Numbered from the stretch's first letter, positions 43,439 through 54,563 are shown. The stretch: DNA of 64,000 nucleotides from Balamuthia mandrillaris (GCA_031835245.1 JAVKOQ010000134.1:10001-74000), one strand, 5' to 3'. Notes: generated by a model not told the origin, from the letters alone. A program made the numbers and translations.

Positions 43439-44754
43439 ATGCGGGAAGCTACCGACGGCGGGTTGATGTACAAAGTATGTGTAGTGGGCAGCGGAGGTGT
43501 AGGAAAGTCCTGTCTTACCCTCCGTTTCTTCAACCAAAGTTTTAGCGACGTATGTATTTTTCTGTTTATTTATATTTATTTTTTTTTTCGTCTGATTTTT
43601 TTTTTTGTTTTTTGCAGGAATATGATCCAACAATAGAGGACTCGTACAGAAAACAAATCGATTTGGACGGAAAGAGCATCATTTTGGTTCGTTTCGATTT
43701 TTTTTCTCTCTTTCGATTTCGTCTTCGTAACGTTCTGTTCCTATAGGACATTCTTGACACGGCAGGGCAAGAAGGGGTTCGTCGTTTCTTTCTTGCCGTT
43801 TCTTTCTTTCTTTATTTTTTTCTTTTCGTTTCGTTCTTTCCTTCTCTTCTGTGTTTTTATTTTTTGAGTGTTTAACATATGGAGCTACAATGACGGCCAC
43901 GACGTGCAAAAAATGCAGTTTAGTGCTATGAGAGACGAGGTTCGTTCTCTCCTGTCTTTTTTCTGTTCTTCTTCTTGTTCTCTTTCTCTTCTCTCGTCAT
44001 TGTATTTCAAGGCACTAAGTTCTTTGTGTTACTTCTTTCTTATGTTGCTTTCGTTTTATTTTTCCTCTGTCCTTCCTTTTTCTTTTTCTTTCCTCTCCTT
44101 TCTTGTCCTTCCTCTTCTTGCTCTTGTCCTTGTCCTTGCTATTGTTCTTCTTCTTCCTCTTCTTCTTGGCTATGTCCCTCACGTTGTTCTTCTTCCTGTC
44201 GTATTTTTCCTTCCTTTCCTTCCCTCTTCTCTTTCTTTCTTTTTTTCCAGTACATGCAATCTGGAGAAGGTTTCGTGATCGTTTACGCCGTCAACATTGA
44301 AGCTACTTTTGAGGAAGCGCAGAGCTTTCGCCGTCAAATCCAACGGGTTCAGGACAAAGACAACATACCGATGATTCTTGGTATGTTTTCTTTACTTTTT
44401 TTTGCTTCTTTTGCTATCCTTTCTCTGTTACTTGTTTTCTTGTATTCTCATCTGCTTTGCTGCAACTTTAACACTTTAAACAAACAAGTTGGCAACAAAT
44501 GTGACCTTCCAGAAGAGCAACGAGCGATCACTCGTGAGCAAGGAGAGGCCGAAGCCGCTCGGTGGCAGGTCGGCTTCTTCGAGACCAGCGCCAAGAACAA
44601 CGTCAACGTGCAGGAGGTCTTTCACGCCGTCGCCAGGGCCATCGATGCCGAACGGAGGAGAGCGGCCCGCGGGGAGGGCGACGCCGAGCAAGAGCAGAGC
44701 GGCAGCAAACGAGGAAGAAGCAAGGTGGGCGGCTTTCGATGTATTCTTATCTAG
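43439..44754 (+). CDS. Ras-family small GTPase
   Basis: Six exons starting at the ATG at 43439. The joins give about 200 residues: P-loop VVGSGGVGKS, effector loop EYDPTIEDSYRKQI, switch II DILDTAGQEGFSAMRDEYM, SGEGFVIVYAV, NKCD in VGNKCDLPEEQRA, and FFETSAKNN. The C-terminus is basic (SKRGRSK) with a CILI prenylation box. Gln at the Ras Q61 position (AGQEG) favours Ras over Rap, although GSGGVGKS is the form seen in Rap. All four intron donors after exon 1 have the GTTCGT or GTATGT form. It would signal at the plasma membrane. TGTCGACA lies 220 bp upstream. Confidence 0.9.
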
Positions 44755-45881
44755 CGAATGGCGCACGTGTTTTTGTCGACATTCACGTTTTTTTTTTTGT
44801 ATTTTTCATTTGGCTGAAGAGAAATGGCAAGGGAGAAAAGGGCAGCAAAACAAGTCCCTGAGCTTCCCTGCTACTTCTAGCGGGAAAATTTAGTGTCGAC
44901 AAGGACCACCGCCAAACCAAACCATTGCGCGTTGGTAAGTCAGAGAGAACACATGAGGGGTACTGTAGTTTAATATGTCCGACGTCAAACTCCGCAACCC
45001 TCGACTTTGTAAAATCACAAGCCAAAAAAAAATTAAAATTAAAAATTAAGAAGAGAAAACGTAGCAGGAAAGGATGAAAGAAGAGGCTGCTGTGCATGCG
45101 CGACAAAGCCTTTTTTATTTTTGTTTTTAACCTCCAAGACGCTTAATCCCAAGGTAAGCTGGCTCTGGTTCTTGTTCTAACACACCCTTTTTTGTGTGTG
45201 TTCTTTTTTCAATTTCACGTAGAGAGACCGAGTGGAGAGAGGGGCAAAGAGAGGTGAGAGAAGGATAAGTGCAAACAAAGATCCGCGGAGAGAGATCGAG
45301 GGGAGTGCAAATGAAAATAAAAAGTACTTGGCGGAAGGGAAGGCTTACTTTACCTTCCCCCCAAAATTACTTTTGGCGAGAGCTTGGAGAGGACCCGCAG
45401 AGTGTGGGTGTGTGGAGAGACCGCGAGCGAAACTTTCGGGAAGAGAGCGACCATCACCGAGTGGAGAGGGCCTACCTGGAGAGTTGCGCGAGAGCATGAT
45501 TTATCTTCTTCTTTCTACTCCGTTTGCAATCATATTGTGGAGTGTCAACATTATAATAGAGAGTAAAATGCTTATTCTTTGCACTAAAAGTCTTTTTGTT
45601 TTGTTTCAGCCTCGACCTACGCTCGACATTTGAATCCCATTGCAGTTAACATCATGGTTGCCGAAACGAAGGACAGCTTCACCGGGCTTTGTCCTGTGAA
45701 CTTTTTTTGTCCTTGATCCCTATGATGATTGCAAGGACGACCGGATGACCATCTCAACCAAGCGCATAGATGGCCTATTTAGCCCTGAGCACACCAACAG
45801 AGCATGAGGTACCTCTCATCTTCTGTTTTTTGCGTGTTTGTTTTCGAGCAGACGAGGAGATGGAGATGAGGGACGAAGGGA

Positions 45882-45922
<41 letters not shown>

Positions 45923-46094
45923 GAGGAGGAGGAAGTTGAGAAGGCGGGAGGAGACTTCTTCAAAGCACAGGATGAGTTTATTTAGAGTGAGAGAGAGCCA
46001 AAGAAACAAAAAATAGAGGGGAAAGAGCCACTCCTCTCTTCAAACGAACTTTGGAGAGATCAACGTAAACTGACTCTTCTGTTTTTTAATATTA
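44755..46094. other. Long intergenic region with GTCGACA motifs and weak coding-like fragments
   Basis: TGTCGACA is at 44774-44781 and 44894-44901. At 45227 and 45458 ACCGAGTGGAGAG recurs. Short stretches at 45655-45985 read as plausible peptide (MVAETKDSFTGLCP; KDDRMTISTKRIDGLF; AGGDFFKAQDEF) but in different frames, without a start or a clean splice pattern. They could be small exons of an unrecognised gene or a decayed copy. A GA repeat lies at 45893-45918. I do not assign a product. Confidence 0.35.
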
Positions 46095-46505
46095 TTATTC
46101 AAGACCAGCTGTCTCCACAGGCTGCTCTCCCCAACTGCCTCCGCTCTCTGCGTGACTGGCCTGGGGCACCGACTCAAACTCTCCCGACTGAACGTCAAGC
46201 ACGGCCTTGCCCGAAATGCCAGTGTCAGCAGTGGAGGGGGCGACCTCGCTCTCGAACTCTCCGGCCTGCACCTGTCGGTCGTTCTCGAAGGAGGCGGTCT
46301 TGGGAGCGGTCCTAGCGTCACCCTTGTGGGCGGACACGTAGCCGGAGGTCACCTTGGGGGCGGTCACTGCCTTGGCCACGGAGATGGAGTCCTTGGTGAC
46401 GTTGGGCTTGTCGCCGGTGCCCTTTTGCACGGTCCTTTGCTGGCTGGAGCGGGAGTCAGCGGCGATCTTGCCGGCCTTCATCTGGGATGCCATGGTAAAG
46501 TCCAT
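46095..46505 (-). CDS. Small hydrophilic, probably disordered protein (unknown)
   Basis: A 136-residue uninterrupted frame with an ATG at 46505 and GC-rich codon use like the expressed neighbours. It is rich in Ser, Thr, Lys, Glu and Ala, has almost no large hydrophobics, no Cys and one Trp. An internal near-repeat, QAGEFES / QSGEFES, is visible. The composition is that of LEA/hydrophilin or seed-maturation-type proteins that protect cells during drying or encystment, but no family motif is certain. A 5' leader of TGTTGTG/TTGTGTTT repeats precedes it. Confidence 0.6.
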   Translation of the reverse strand: MDFTMASQMKAGKIAADSRSSQQRTVQKGTGDKPNVTKDSISVAKAVTAPKVTSGYVSAHKGDARTAPKTASFENDRQVQAGEFESEVAPSTADTGISGKAVLDVQSGEFESVPQASHAESGGSWGEQPVETAGLE

Positions 46506-47227
46506 CTTTTGTGTTTGTGTTGTGATGTAAGTAGTTGTTTGTGTTTTGTGTTTTGTGTTGGTAGAGTGAAGAAGAGGGAGAAAAAAAAAAGAGGATGGCA
46601 GAGAAAAGGTGGTTTTTTATAGGGGAGAAGAAGGGAAGGAGGGAGGTGTAGCAATAGTGGTGCAAAGAATAGGAGTCAAGCAAAAGAGGCAACGAGGAGG
46701 GCCCATCGGATGAGAAGGAATGACCATGGAGGTCAAGGCGCCCTTTCTTGCTTGTCCTCCCTTTCTTCCTCCTGGGCAACTTTGTCTCGTGATCGTTGCC
46801 TCTTTTGCGTGTATTGCTATGGAAATTTCTCTGCCAACCCGCGATGGACGGAGTTGCGGCTCTTTTGAATAAATATGATTGGTGATCTAATAACGATTGT
46901 AATCTACGCTTGTGGTCAATCTTCGCACGATGTCTCCAGCCTTTCAGCAGCATTGGGTCTCTTTGCTATTTTTCAGCCATTTTTTGGATTCAGGTAACAT
47001 AACGCTTGGTTCGCGCAGCGGTAATCTACTGGACCGCATTTACCATTGTCCACAGGATCCCCACCGTTCGAGGGTGGACATTTTTTTCTCGTTTACGTTT
47101 TAACTTAGCAATGTAATGAGAAGATAAGCTGTTCCTTTATCAGAGGGCTGCTGACCAGCAGAGAAAAAGACTTTGGTTTTTTTTATTTGACCTGCAAAAA
47201 GAAACACAAATAAAAACACAACAAAGG
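46506..47227. other. Intergenic region between the hydrophilic protein and NAMPT
   Basis: No protein-coding signal. At about 47008-47085 a segment has an A-box-like TCGCGCAGCGG, a GTTCGA box and a T7 run, but it does not fold as a tRNA. The promoters of both flanking genes should lie here. Confidence 0.4.
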
Positions 47228-48781
47228 ATGGCTTCCAGCTTTGTTCCTCTGCACAACATCATCCCCTTGGCCATCTGCTCGGACAGCTACAAGGCCGGGC
47301 ACTTCACCATGTACCCCGAGGCCAACCGCATGGTGGCCTACGGCGAGTTCCGCAAGGGCTTCAACGGCGACAAGGAGGACGTCCGCTTCGTCTTCTGCGG
47401 CATGCGCTACCTGGTGGAGACCTTCCTCAACCGTCGGTGGACCCTGGAGGACGTGGACAAAGCCGAACGCTTCTACGCCACTCACAACGCCGGACGGACG
47501 CCCTACCCTTGGCCAGCCGACCTCTTTCGCAAGTTCATCAAGGAGAACGACGGCTACTTCCCCGTGCGCCTTCAGGCGCTCCCTGAGGGCACCTGCGCCC
47601 ACGTCCACGTCCCTGTCTACCAGATCAGCGCCGAGAAGGAGTACTCCCGCCTGGTGACCTTCCTGGAGACCCTCCTTACCCAGGTGTGGTACCCCTGCAC
47701 CGTGGCCACCCTGAGCCGTCGCGTCAAGACCTTGGTCGAGGCTGCCTTTGAGCGCAGCGTCGACGAGGAGGGCTACTGGCAGCTGCCCTACAAGCTCCAC
47801 GACTTTGGCTTCCGCGGCTGCACCACCCTGGAGCAGTCGGTGCTCGGCGGCCTGGCTCACCTGCTGAGCTTTGCTGGAACGGACACCATGAGCGCCGCCT
47901 ACTACGCCCAGTTTGAGCTCAACGGCGGCAAGCCGGTGGCCGAGAGCGTGCCTGCCACGGAACACAGCGTCATGACCTCCTGGCGCACGGAGCGCGAGGC
48001 CATCGAGAACATGATCGACCACCACGGCGCTGGCGTCTACTCCATCGTGCTGGACAGCTACGACTATGTCAACTGCCTGGACAACATCCTGCCCACCGTG
48101 GCGGAGCGCAAGGCCGCCAAGGGCGGTGTCTTTGTCCTGAGACCGGACAGCGGAGACCCCGTGGAGGCCGTCCTCATGGGCCTCCGCGCCGGCGAGAAGG
48201 CCTTTGGCGCCACCATCAACAAGAAAGGCTACAAGGTGCTCAACCAAGCCTCCGTCCTGCAGGGCGATGGCATCGGCTATCCCGAGATCAAGACCATCCT
48301 CGACACCATCATGGACGCAGGCTACAGCGCCCAGTCCGTAGTGTTCGGCATGGGGGCTGGCCTCCTCCAAAAGGTCAACCGGGACACCCTCAGCTTCGCC
48401 ACCAAGCTCAGCTACATCGAGTACGCCGACGGCACCAAGAGGGACGTCATGAAGTACCCCAAGACCGACTCGGAGAAGATCTCCCTCCCAGGAGAGCTCA
48501 AGGTGAAGCGAGACCCTGCCACAGGGATCCCCACCATCTACCCCGCCACCCGCGATGACGCAGTGGAGGACAAGGAGAACTTGCTGAAGGTGGTCTACGA
48601 CCATGGACCCGTGAAGGATGCGTTTGCGGATGTGGACTTTGATGGGCTGAAGGAGAGAGTGCAAAAGGAGTGGAGCGCGTTGCCGGCCAAGCACGATCCC
48701 GTCTCGGAGGAGCTGCGCGGGAAGATTGATGCGTGGGTTGCGGACATGAAGCAGAAGCTTGCAGCTATGCAGTCCAACTGA
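47228..48781 (+). CDS. NAMPT: Nicotinamide phosphoribosyltransferase
   Basis: A single exon of 517 residues, GC-rich, 26 longer than human NAMPT. It condenses nicotinamide with phosphoribosyl pyrophosphate to give NMN, the rate-limiting step of NAD salvage. Recognisable segments are SDSYKAGHFTMYP at the N-terminus, DFGFRGCTTLEQSVLGG, AGTDTMSAAYYA, the catalytic-His segment PATEHSVMTSW, FVLRPDSGDPVE, LQGDGIGYPEI, and FGMGAGLLQKVNRDTLSFATK. The last 50 residues form a Lys-rich helical tail. NAMPT is patchily distributed in protists and in bacteria and phages; the absence of introns alone does not prove transfer, because other highly expressed genes here are also intronless and share its codon use. 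Confidence 0.95.
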   Translation: MASSFVPLHNIIPLAICSDSYKAGHFTMYPEANRMVAYGEFRKGFNGDKEDVRFVFCGMRYLVETFLNRRWTLEDVDKAERFYATHNAGRTPYPWPADLFRKFIKENDGYFPVRLQALPEGTCAHVHVPVYQISAEKEYSRLVTFLETLLTQVWYPCTVATLSRRVKTLVEAAFERSVDEEGYWQLPYKLHDFGFRGCTTLEQSVLGGLAHLLSFAGTDTMSAAYYAQFELNGGKPVAESVPATEHSVMTSWRTEREAIENMIDHHGAGVYSIVLDSYDYVNCLDNILPTVAERKAAKGGVFVLRPDSGDPVEAVLMGLRAGEKAFGATINKKGYKVLNQASVLQGDGIGYPEIKTILDTIMDAGYSAQSVVFGMGAGLLQKVNRDTLSFATKLSYIEYADGTKRDVMKYPKTDSEKISLPGELKVKRDPATGIPTIYPATRDDAVEDKENLLKVVYDHGPVKDAFADVDFDGLKERVQKEWSALPAKHDPVSEELRGKIDAWVADMKQKLAAMQSN

Positions 48782-49149
48782 GAGCTCTCTGTCTGGATTT
48801 TTCTCTCTTTGTCTTTTTTGTTCAAAAGCAAAAGATAAAAGAATGTGTGCTATAGTGAGAATATCACGGTTTATTTACTTTGAAGAGAGTGAGAGGGAGA
48901 GGAAATAAGAAATGAGAGAGAGAGAGAGAGTGAGAGGAAATAAGAAATAAGGAGAGAGAGAGAGAGGGGGGGGGGTAATGTTTTCAGTTTAAATTATCGT
49001 GAGAGCATTACAAGCTACTCGCACAATACTCAACAACGAAAGGGTTTGCTTTTAGCGCTTAGAACACGTGCTGCAGACGTTATTCGCCCAAGCAGTGGAA
49101 CAAAAGAAGTTCAACCAAGTAAAACGAAGAACTCTTGTTCAAGGCGCAA

Positions 49150-49190
<41 letters not shown>

Positions 49191-49387
49191 GGCAGCAACA
49201 CCTGGGGGTGTTTTATTAGACTAAAGGGGGCTCGAGGGACAAAAGGAGCAAAACCAGCAAAGCTTCCACATGCAGCAGAAAGTGTTCCTTTCCTTCTTGT
49301 TAAAGAAAAAAAGAAAACACACAAGCGCTGCTGCGGTGGTGTTTCTTTGCAGAGCTTTTTTTGTGTGTGATTGATAGGTGAATGGGC
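48782..49387. other. Convergent 3' region between NAMPT and RPL10A
   Basis: GA repeats at about 48914-48970 and 49154-49187 and a G9 run near 48967. No gene is seen. The two 3' UTRs and polyadenylation sites must lie here. Confidence 0.5.
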
Positions 49388-50038
49388 TTAATAGATACGG
49401 TAGACCTTGCCCATGGTGCTCTTGATGTACAAGCACTTCACGTTCTGCCAGTTCTTCTTCAGGAGGGAGACGAGGAAGTTGATAGCCATCCTGATGTTCA
49501 TCTCAAGCTCAGCCTGGGGCATCTTGACGTGACCAATAGCGACGTTAAGGCAGGTGACCTTCTTGAGCTGGAACTTGATGGTACCCTTGAGGGTGTCCAC
49601 GGCCTCGACGATGGGGTCCTTGTGGTCGATGAGGGTGGGGAACTTGCCAGCCTTGTTAAGACCGGGGCCAAGAAGACGGGGGATCATCCTGATGACGGTG
49701 GGGGAGGCCAAGAAGGCATCGTAAGAGGCAGCCAGCTTCTTCACCATCTTCTTGTCCCTGTTGTACTTCTTAAGGTCCTCCACGCTCAAGGCGTCAACGC
49801 CAGCGGCCTTGGCTTCATCGCAGTGAGCTTCATCTCCCAAAACACAGACCCTGAGGCGAGGGCGGGCATTGTGGGGCAGCCTCACGGAGCCGCTGAAACG
49901 CTTATCCTTGGAGGGATCGTAGTTCTTGAGACCGATCTGGAGCTCAACGGTCTCGAGGAAGCGCCTCTTGGCTTGCTTGGAGCCCGCAAGGAGGGCGCTT
50001 ACGGCTTCGGACAGAGTTTCGCTTTGCAGTTTGCTCAT
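49388..50038 (-). CDS. RPL10A: Cytosolic ribosomal protein uL1 (RPL10A)
   Basis: An uninterrupted frame of 216 residues from the ATG at 50038 ([13 protein letters not shown]), the usual length of RPL10A. Signature segments are [67 protein letters not shown], and [22 protein letters not shown] at the C-terminus. It forms the L1 stalk of the 60S subunit. The open frame extends 15 codons upstream; I choose MSKL by family length. An intron in the 5' UTR is possible because the upstream sequence contains AG/GTACCGTG. Promoter motifs TGACGTCA (50191) and TGTCGACA (50286) are upstream. Confidence 0.95.
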   Translation of the reverse strand: MSKLQSETLSEAVSALLAGSKQAKRRFLETVELQIGLKNYDPSKDKRFSGSVRLPHNARPRLRVCVLGDEAHCDEAKAAGVDALSVEDLKKYNRDKKMVKKLAASYDAFLASPTVIRMIPRLLGPGLNKAGKFPTLIDHKDPIVEAVDTLKGTIKFQLKKVTCLNVAIGHVKMPQAELEMNIRMAINFLVSLLKKNWQNVKCLYIKSTMGKVYRIY

Positions 50039-50547
50039 CTTTGGATTTCCACGCACGGTACCTGGGTGTTGCTGCTTGAACAAAGGAAGGAAGTGGGTGC
50101 GGTCTCGAGGGGGTGACTAAAGGGAAAAGAACTGGAAAAAAAAAACCAGAAAGAAGAAAGGATGGTGGATACGAGGAACGCGATCCCCAGTGACGTCATT
50201 CATTTTAGAGAGAAATGGGACGGTAACAGCAAAGAGTAGAATTTGTCTTGCGTTCACACCGGAGGTTTAAGCTGGGTTTATATTGTGTCGACAAGGACAG
50301 AATCAAAAGATAAGCCATTGCACCGAAGGGGGTGGGCAACTCCGAGAATGAAGCACAACATCGAGGACTATTCGTGCAGCAAACGAGCAGTTTTGCTGCT
50401 CCGTTGGGAATACCCAGAAAAAAAAAGGGTAGCGAAGAAGAAACGACTGCATCAGACCTCCACATCAAATCTTCTGCTCTTCAAAGCCTACATTTTTTTT
50501 AATCCCCCCTCTCGTTTTCTTTTTAATTTGTTTACACACGCATTCAA
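50039..50547. promoter_or_regulatory. Divergent promoter, RPL10A / stomatin-like
   Basis: TGACGTCA at 50191-50198 and TGTCGACA at 50286-50293 lie 95 bp apart. The latter is embedded in GTGTCGACAAGGAC followed 16 nt later by CCATTGC, a module also seen at 44893. Confidence 0.5.
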
Positions 50548-52053
50548 ATGTTGTCCAAGCAAGCATCTTCAAAGTGCGCTGGTACGGTGCTCATGAGGGG
50601 TGGGCTGGGACCAGTGGCCACAACAACGAGGTTGAATGGCGGTGCCCGTGCCACGCTCGCTCCTTCGTCCTCTTCCTCCTTGGCGATGCGTAGCCTCAGT
50701 TCCTTTCCTTCTTCGCTTCACAACAACAGAACACCAAAGGTACCTCCTCACCGTACCTTCTCATTTTTGTTTCCTCCTCTCGTTGCTTCACAACTCATCC
50801 CTCTTTTTATCCTCTGAATTTTTTTTAAAAGACATCGCTTTATGGTGGTTCGATGGGAGGCAGGACAATCACTGCTGCTGCCGCGCAGCCATTTCCTTCT
50901 GCGGACATGTTCTTCCAGAACAGATCTATTGTGAATTGGGGCATCAACTTTGTGCCTGAAAAAGAAGGTTTTGGCTTCTCCTTTTCCTTTACCTCTCCTC
51001 TGCTTCTCTCCTGCTCTCTGCTCTCTGCTCTCTGCTCTCTGCTCTCTGCTCTCTGCTCTCTGCTCTCTGCTCTCTGCTCTCTGCTTCTCTGCTTCTCTGC
51101 TTCTCTGCTTCTCTGCTTCTCTGCTTCTCTGCTCTCTGCTCTCTGCTCGACTAAATGCTTTCTCTTGACAAACCAAAGCGTGGGTTGTACAAAGACTGGG
51201 TAAGTTCCACAAGGTGCTGCAGCCAGGTTTCAACCTGTTGATCCCCTTTGTGGACGAGATCGCCTACGTGCACAGCCTCAAAGTCGTTGCCGTCGAGATT
51301 CCTAACCAACAAGGCATTACCAAGTTTCGTTTCTCTCTCTCTTTTTCTCAACTTAACTGTTTTTTTCTTCTCCTCCTCATTTTACTTATTATTTTTTGAA
51401 ATACTACCAAAGGGATAACGTGAGCATTACTATCGGAGGAGTGCTCTACTACAAAGTGGAGGATCCAATGAAGGCCTCTTACAATGTGGAAGACCCTGAC
51501 TTTGCCATTCGCCAGCTGGCTATGAGCACGATGCGAGTGGAGGTTGGCAAGTTGGAGCTGGACAAGACCTTTGAGGAGAGGGAAATGATGAACGTCAATA
51601 TTGTCAAAGCAATCAATGCCAGCGTTAGGGACTGGGGCTTGGATTGTCTTCGTTACGAAATACGTATGTTGAGCTCTTTTTTTATCCTCTTCTTTCTCTT
51701 TCATTCATCACTTCCTCTTCTTCCTTCTTTTGTTGTTTGCTGAGTGTGATTGTTGACAAATGATTTTTCAACTTGAAGGCGACATTCAACCGCCGGTGAG
51801 AGCGATGGAAGCTATGGAACTTCAGATGGTGGCTGAGAGAAAGAAACGACAAATGGTTATCGCCTCTGAAGGTATATTTCTTTTCTTTCGCTTGTTACAA
51901 AGCAAAGGAAAAGTTTACTGAACGTGAATCCCATTTAACAGCAACGAGAGAGGCTGAAGTAAACGAGGCCGAAGGTTACAACAGAGCTAAAATTCTGCGC
52001 GCCCAAGCTATCAAACGTGAAAAGCAACTCTTGGCTGAAGGTTTGTTTTCTTG

Positions 52054-52085
<32 letters not shown>

Positions 52086-52676
52086 CTTTTTCTCCTATGT
52101 ATCCCCCAGTTCTCTATTCTCTTGTCCTATGTTTCTCTCGTTCTATTTTTTTCTCTTTCCTCTTTCTTATCTTCTTCTTCTATTTATAAAGGTGAGGCGG
52201 ATGCCATTCGCGTGAAAGCAGAAGCCACGGCAGACGGTATCGAGAAGTTAGCTGCCAGCCTGCGGAAACCCGGCGCCCTTGACGCCATGAAGCTCCGCGT
52301 GGCAGAGCAGTACGTCAGCGCATTTGGCGAGTTGGCCCAAAAGGGAACCACCGTGTTGCTCCCCTCCAATCCAGGCGATGCCGGCAGCATGGTCGCCCAG
52401 GCTATCAGCATCTTTGACGCTGTCTCTAAGAAGCATCATCAACAACAATCTTCTCCTTCCTCATCTCCTTCCTCATCGACTGTTGTGAAAGACGCAGAGG
52501 CAGCAACCACAAACCAGGGAGCGCAGCAACAAGCAACATCGCCGACAGCAGCAACATCATCAACAACAGCAGAAGAGGCAGACGTGGAGCATATAAGCGA
52601 TGAGTTGGTGCAGGAGTTGTCGAGAGTGATGGGAGAGAGAACACGCAACGAACAGCGCGTTGGAATGCATCAGTAA
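50548..52676 (+). CDS. STOML2: Mitochondrial stomatin-like protein 2 (SPFH family)
   Basis: Seven or more exons. The N-terminus (MLSKQASSKCAGTVLMRGG) is a mitochondrial presequence, with a long Ser/Ala-rich region after it. The SPFH domain runs VNWGINFVPEKEAWVVQRLGKFHKVLQPGFNLLIPFVDEIAYVHSLK, DNVSITIGGVLYYKVEDPMKASYNVEDP, AIRQLAMSTMRVEVGKLELDKTFEERE and IRDIQPP, VRAMEAMELQMVAERKKR. A coiled coil rich in EAEG and EADAIRVKAEA follows and a Ser/Thr/Gln tail ends it. It corresponds to SLP-2, which organises cardiolipin-rich domains of the inner mitochondrial membrane. An intron at 51000-51150 is a CTCTCTG / CTTCTCTG minisatellite. Confidence 0.9.
51008..51150 (+). repeat. CTCTCTG / CTTCTCTG minisatellite in a STOML2 intron
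   Basis: Tandem 7-bp and 8-bp units, first CTCTCTG then CTTCTCTG, then CTCTCTG again. Pyrimidine-rich on the sense strand. Confidence 0.9.
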
Positions 52677-52710
52677 ACAAAAGAATTATATTTAGGATAG
52701 GTTCGTGGTT

Positions 52711-52966
52711 TTATGATTGTGTTTCATCTTCTCCGTTATGCTCTTCGTCTTCTTCTTCTTCCTCTCCTGCCCATAACTCGCCATCGTCGTCTTGCATGTA
52801 CCGCTCTTGTACATCTGCAACTCTGTTTTTTTTTTTTCCGCTCTTGTTAGTTTTTTCTGTATTTCTCTCACAAAGAGAGAAAGCATAGAAGCAGGGAAGA
52901 GAGAGAAGCAGAGAGAGAGAGAGAGAGAGAAGAGAGAGAGACAGAGAGAGAGAGCAGAGAGAGAGA

Positions 52967-53004
<38 letters not shown>

Positions 53005-54563
53005 TTGGCGTATTCCCAAAGAGGCCCTTCGGCAATGGCACGAATGGCATCGTTGCCAGTGGTCAAGCTGCCGTAAATGTATCCATTGCTCTTATCTATG
53101 TGCTTTATAAGATCCACAACGCTTTCTTTATCCTGCATTACAAACATTTTTAGCAAAGGGGTTTTTTTTAACCTCGAAGAGGACGAACCTGAATGTTTAA
53201 AGTTAGGAAGGACACCAGAGAAAAGTCTTCAACGAGCTCGCAAAGGGCTTGATTCAATCGCACGAATCGTTTGCCCAGCATTGGATCGTCGTCCAGCCGT
53301 TCGTTCAGGTATGTCAGATCTCCAACATTGGTGAAGAACTCCAAGTCGAATGCTGCAGGACAAACACGACGTCAATACTTGTGAAAAAGAAAGAAAGAAA
53401 GAAAGAAACGACAAGAAAGAAAGAAACGACAAGAAACGACAAGAAAGAAAGAAACGACAAGAAAGAAAGAAGGAAACGACAAGAAGGAAAGAAGCATAAG
53501 AAGAAGGAAGGAAAAAAAAAACAAGCAGAAGAGAAAGAAAGAATGAAAGAAGACAAAAAAAGGCAAGTAGGTAAGTACCAAGCTTGCCATAGCGTTCAAT
53601 GAGATCCACTTTGGACAAGACGTTGATGTGAGGGAGCTCCAAGTGGAGCATGGTGGAGAGGGACAGCAGCACGCCGGAAATGTAATTTGTCGGCACGCTG
53701 CAGTAGTACGCGTCCAACAAATGGATGGCCGTTAGGCGTATGCCCCAACGTTGCAGCTTATCCACGATGCGCCGCACGCAGTTATGGTGAGTGTAGAGCT
53801 CCGCCTGTCCTGGACAGTCGAACAGTAGGTAGTGGTCTGTTATGTGTGGATATGTGTTTTTTAAATGTTATTGTCATGTTGAATTGAGCTCTTTCTCTTC
53901 TCTCATTCTCTCTCTGCTTCTATGCTTTTCTCGTCCTGCTCTCTCTTCCTTTGCTTGTTGCCCTCTCTCTTCTTCTCTCTTCTCTCTTCTCTCTTCCCTC
54001 TTCTCTCTTCTCTCTTCTTCTCTCTTCTTCTCTGTGTTCTATGTGTTCTCTGCCTCTCTAGTTTTCCTTCTCTTCTTCTTCTTCTCTGTTTCAAACCTTG
54101 AAGAGCGTCCAGCTTCTCTTTCAACCAATCAAGGTTCTTCTCGAGGAACTCCATGCAGTAGAGCAGCCCTCCATTGGGGCCAAGCTCCAGCCGCTCCATC
54201 ACTTCCGTCAGCGTCACCAACTCGCGCAAATCCACTTTGCTCTCATACCTTTCAACACACACACATAAAAAAGAAAGTGAGAAAGCAATAGTGAAAAAAA
54301 AAAGGAAGGATGAACATACGGCACAAAATCGTTCGCAGGGTCCAAGTTGACCACCACCACCTTCCTGAGGGACCATTGGATCGGATGTTGTTGAGAGAAC
54401 GGTTAGCAATCAAATTTGTTTGTTTGTGTTTTTATTTTTTTGGAAATTCAATCATGCGACAGGGTACTGACCTTCCCATGGCGGTGAGGATCTGCTCCAT
54501 GCCAGCGCAATAGGTGGTCTTCCCGGAGCCAGGCGGCCCGATTACCAACTGACCGAACGGCAT
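52711..54563 (-). CDS. GPN2: GPN-loop GTPase 2
   Basis: Six to seven exons starting at the ATG near 54563. P-loop [32 protein letters not shown]; the GPN loop [31 protein letters not shown]; the G4 region [14 protein letters not shown]; and [15 protein letters not shown]. These motifs, in this order and with VVNLDPAN, are those of GPN2 rather than GPN1/3. GPN2 helps assemble and import RNA polymerase II and III. The C-terminus is very acidic ([18 protein letters not shown]). Introns carry GA runs and GAAA/GACAA repeats (53385-53475) on the plus strand. Only 34 bp separate its stop from the STOML2 stop. Confidence 0.9.

Noticed and set aside
43868-43935. Frame MFNIWSYNDGHDVQKM as a Ras exon
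   Set aside because: It lies in an intron; the switch II exon is only the short stretch encoding FSAMRDE, which joins in phase with AGQEG and YMQSGEG.
47008-47085. tRNA-like segment with A-box, GTTCGA box and a following T run
   Set aside because: The acceptor stem cannot pair, the D-arm does not close, and the T-arm lacks the G-C pair next to the loop. Possibly a tRNA-derived relic, not a gene.
47183-48694. 503-codon antisense frame over NAMPT
   Set aside because: Antisense shadow of a GC-rich coding exon; it lacks any domain, while the plus frame matches NAMPT end to end.
47228-48781. NAMPT as a recent bacterial or viral acquisition
   Set aside because: Intronless and GC-rich, but so are Rac, RPL10A and exons of ATP synthase gamma. 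Composition matches native highly expressed genes.
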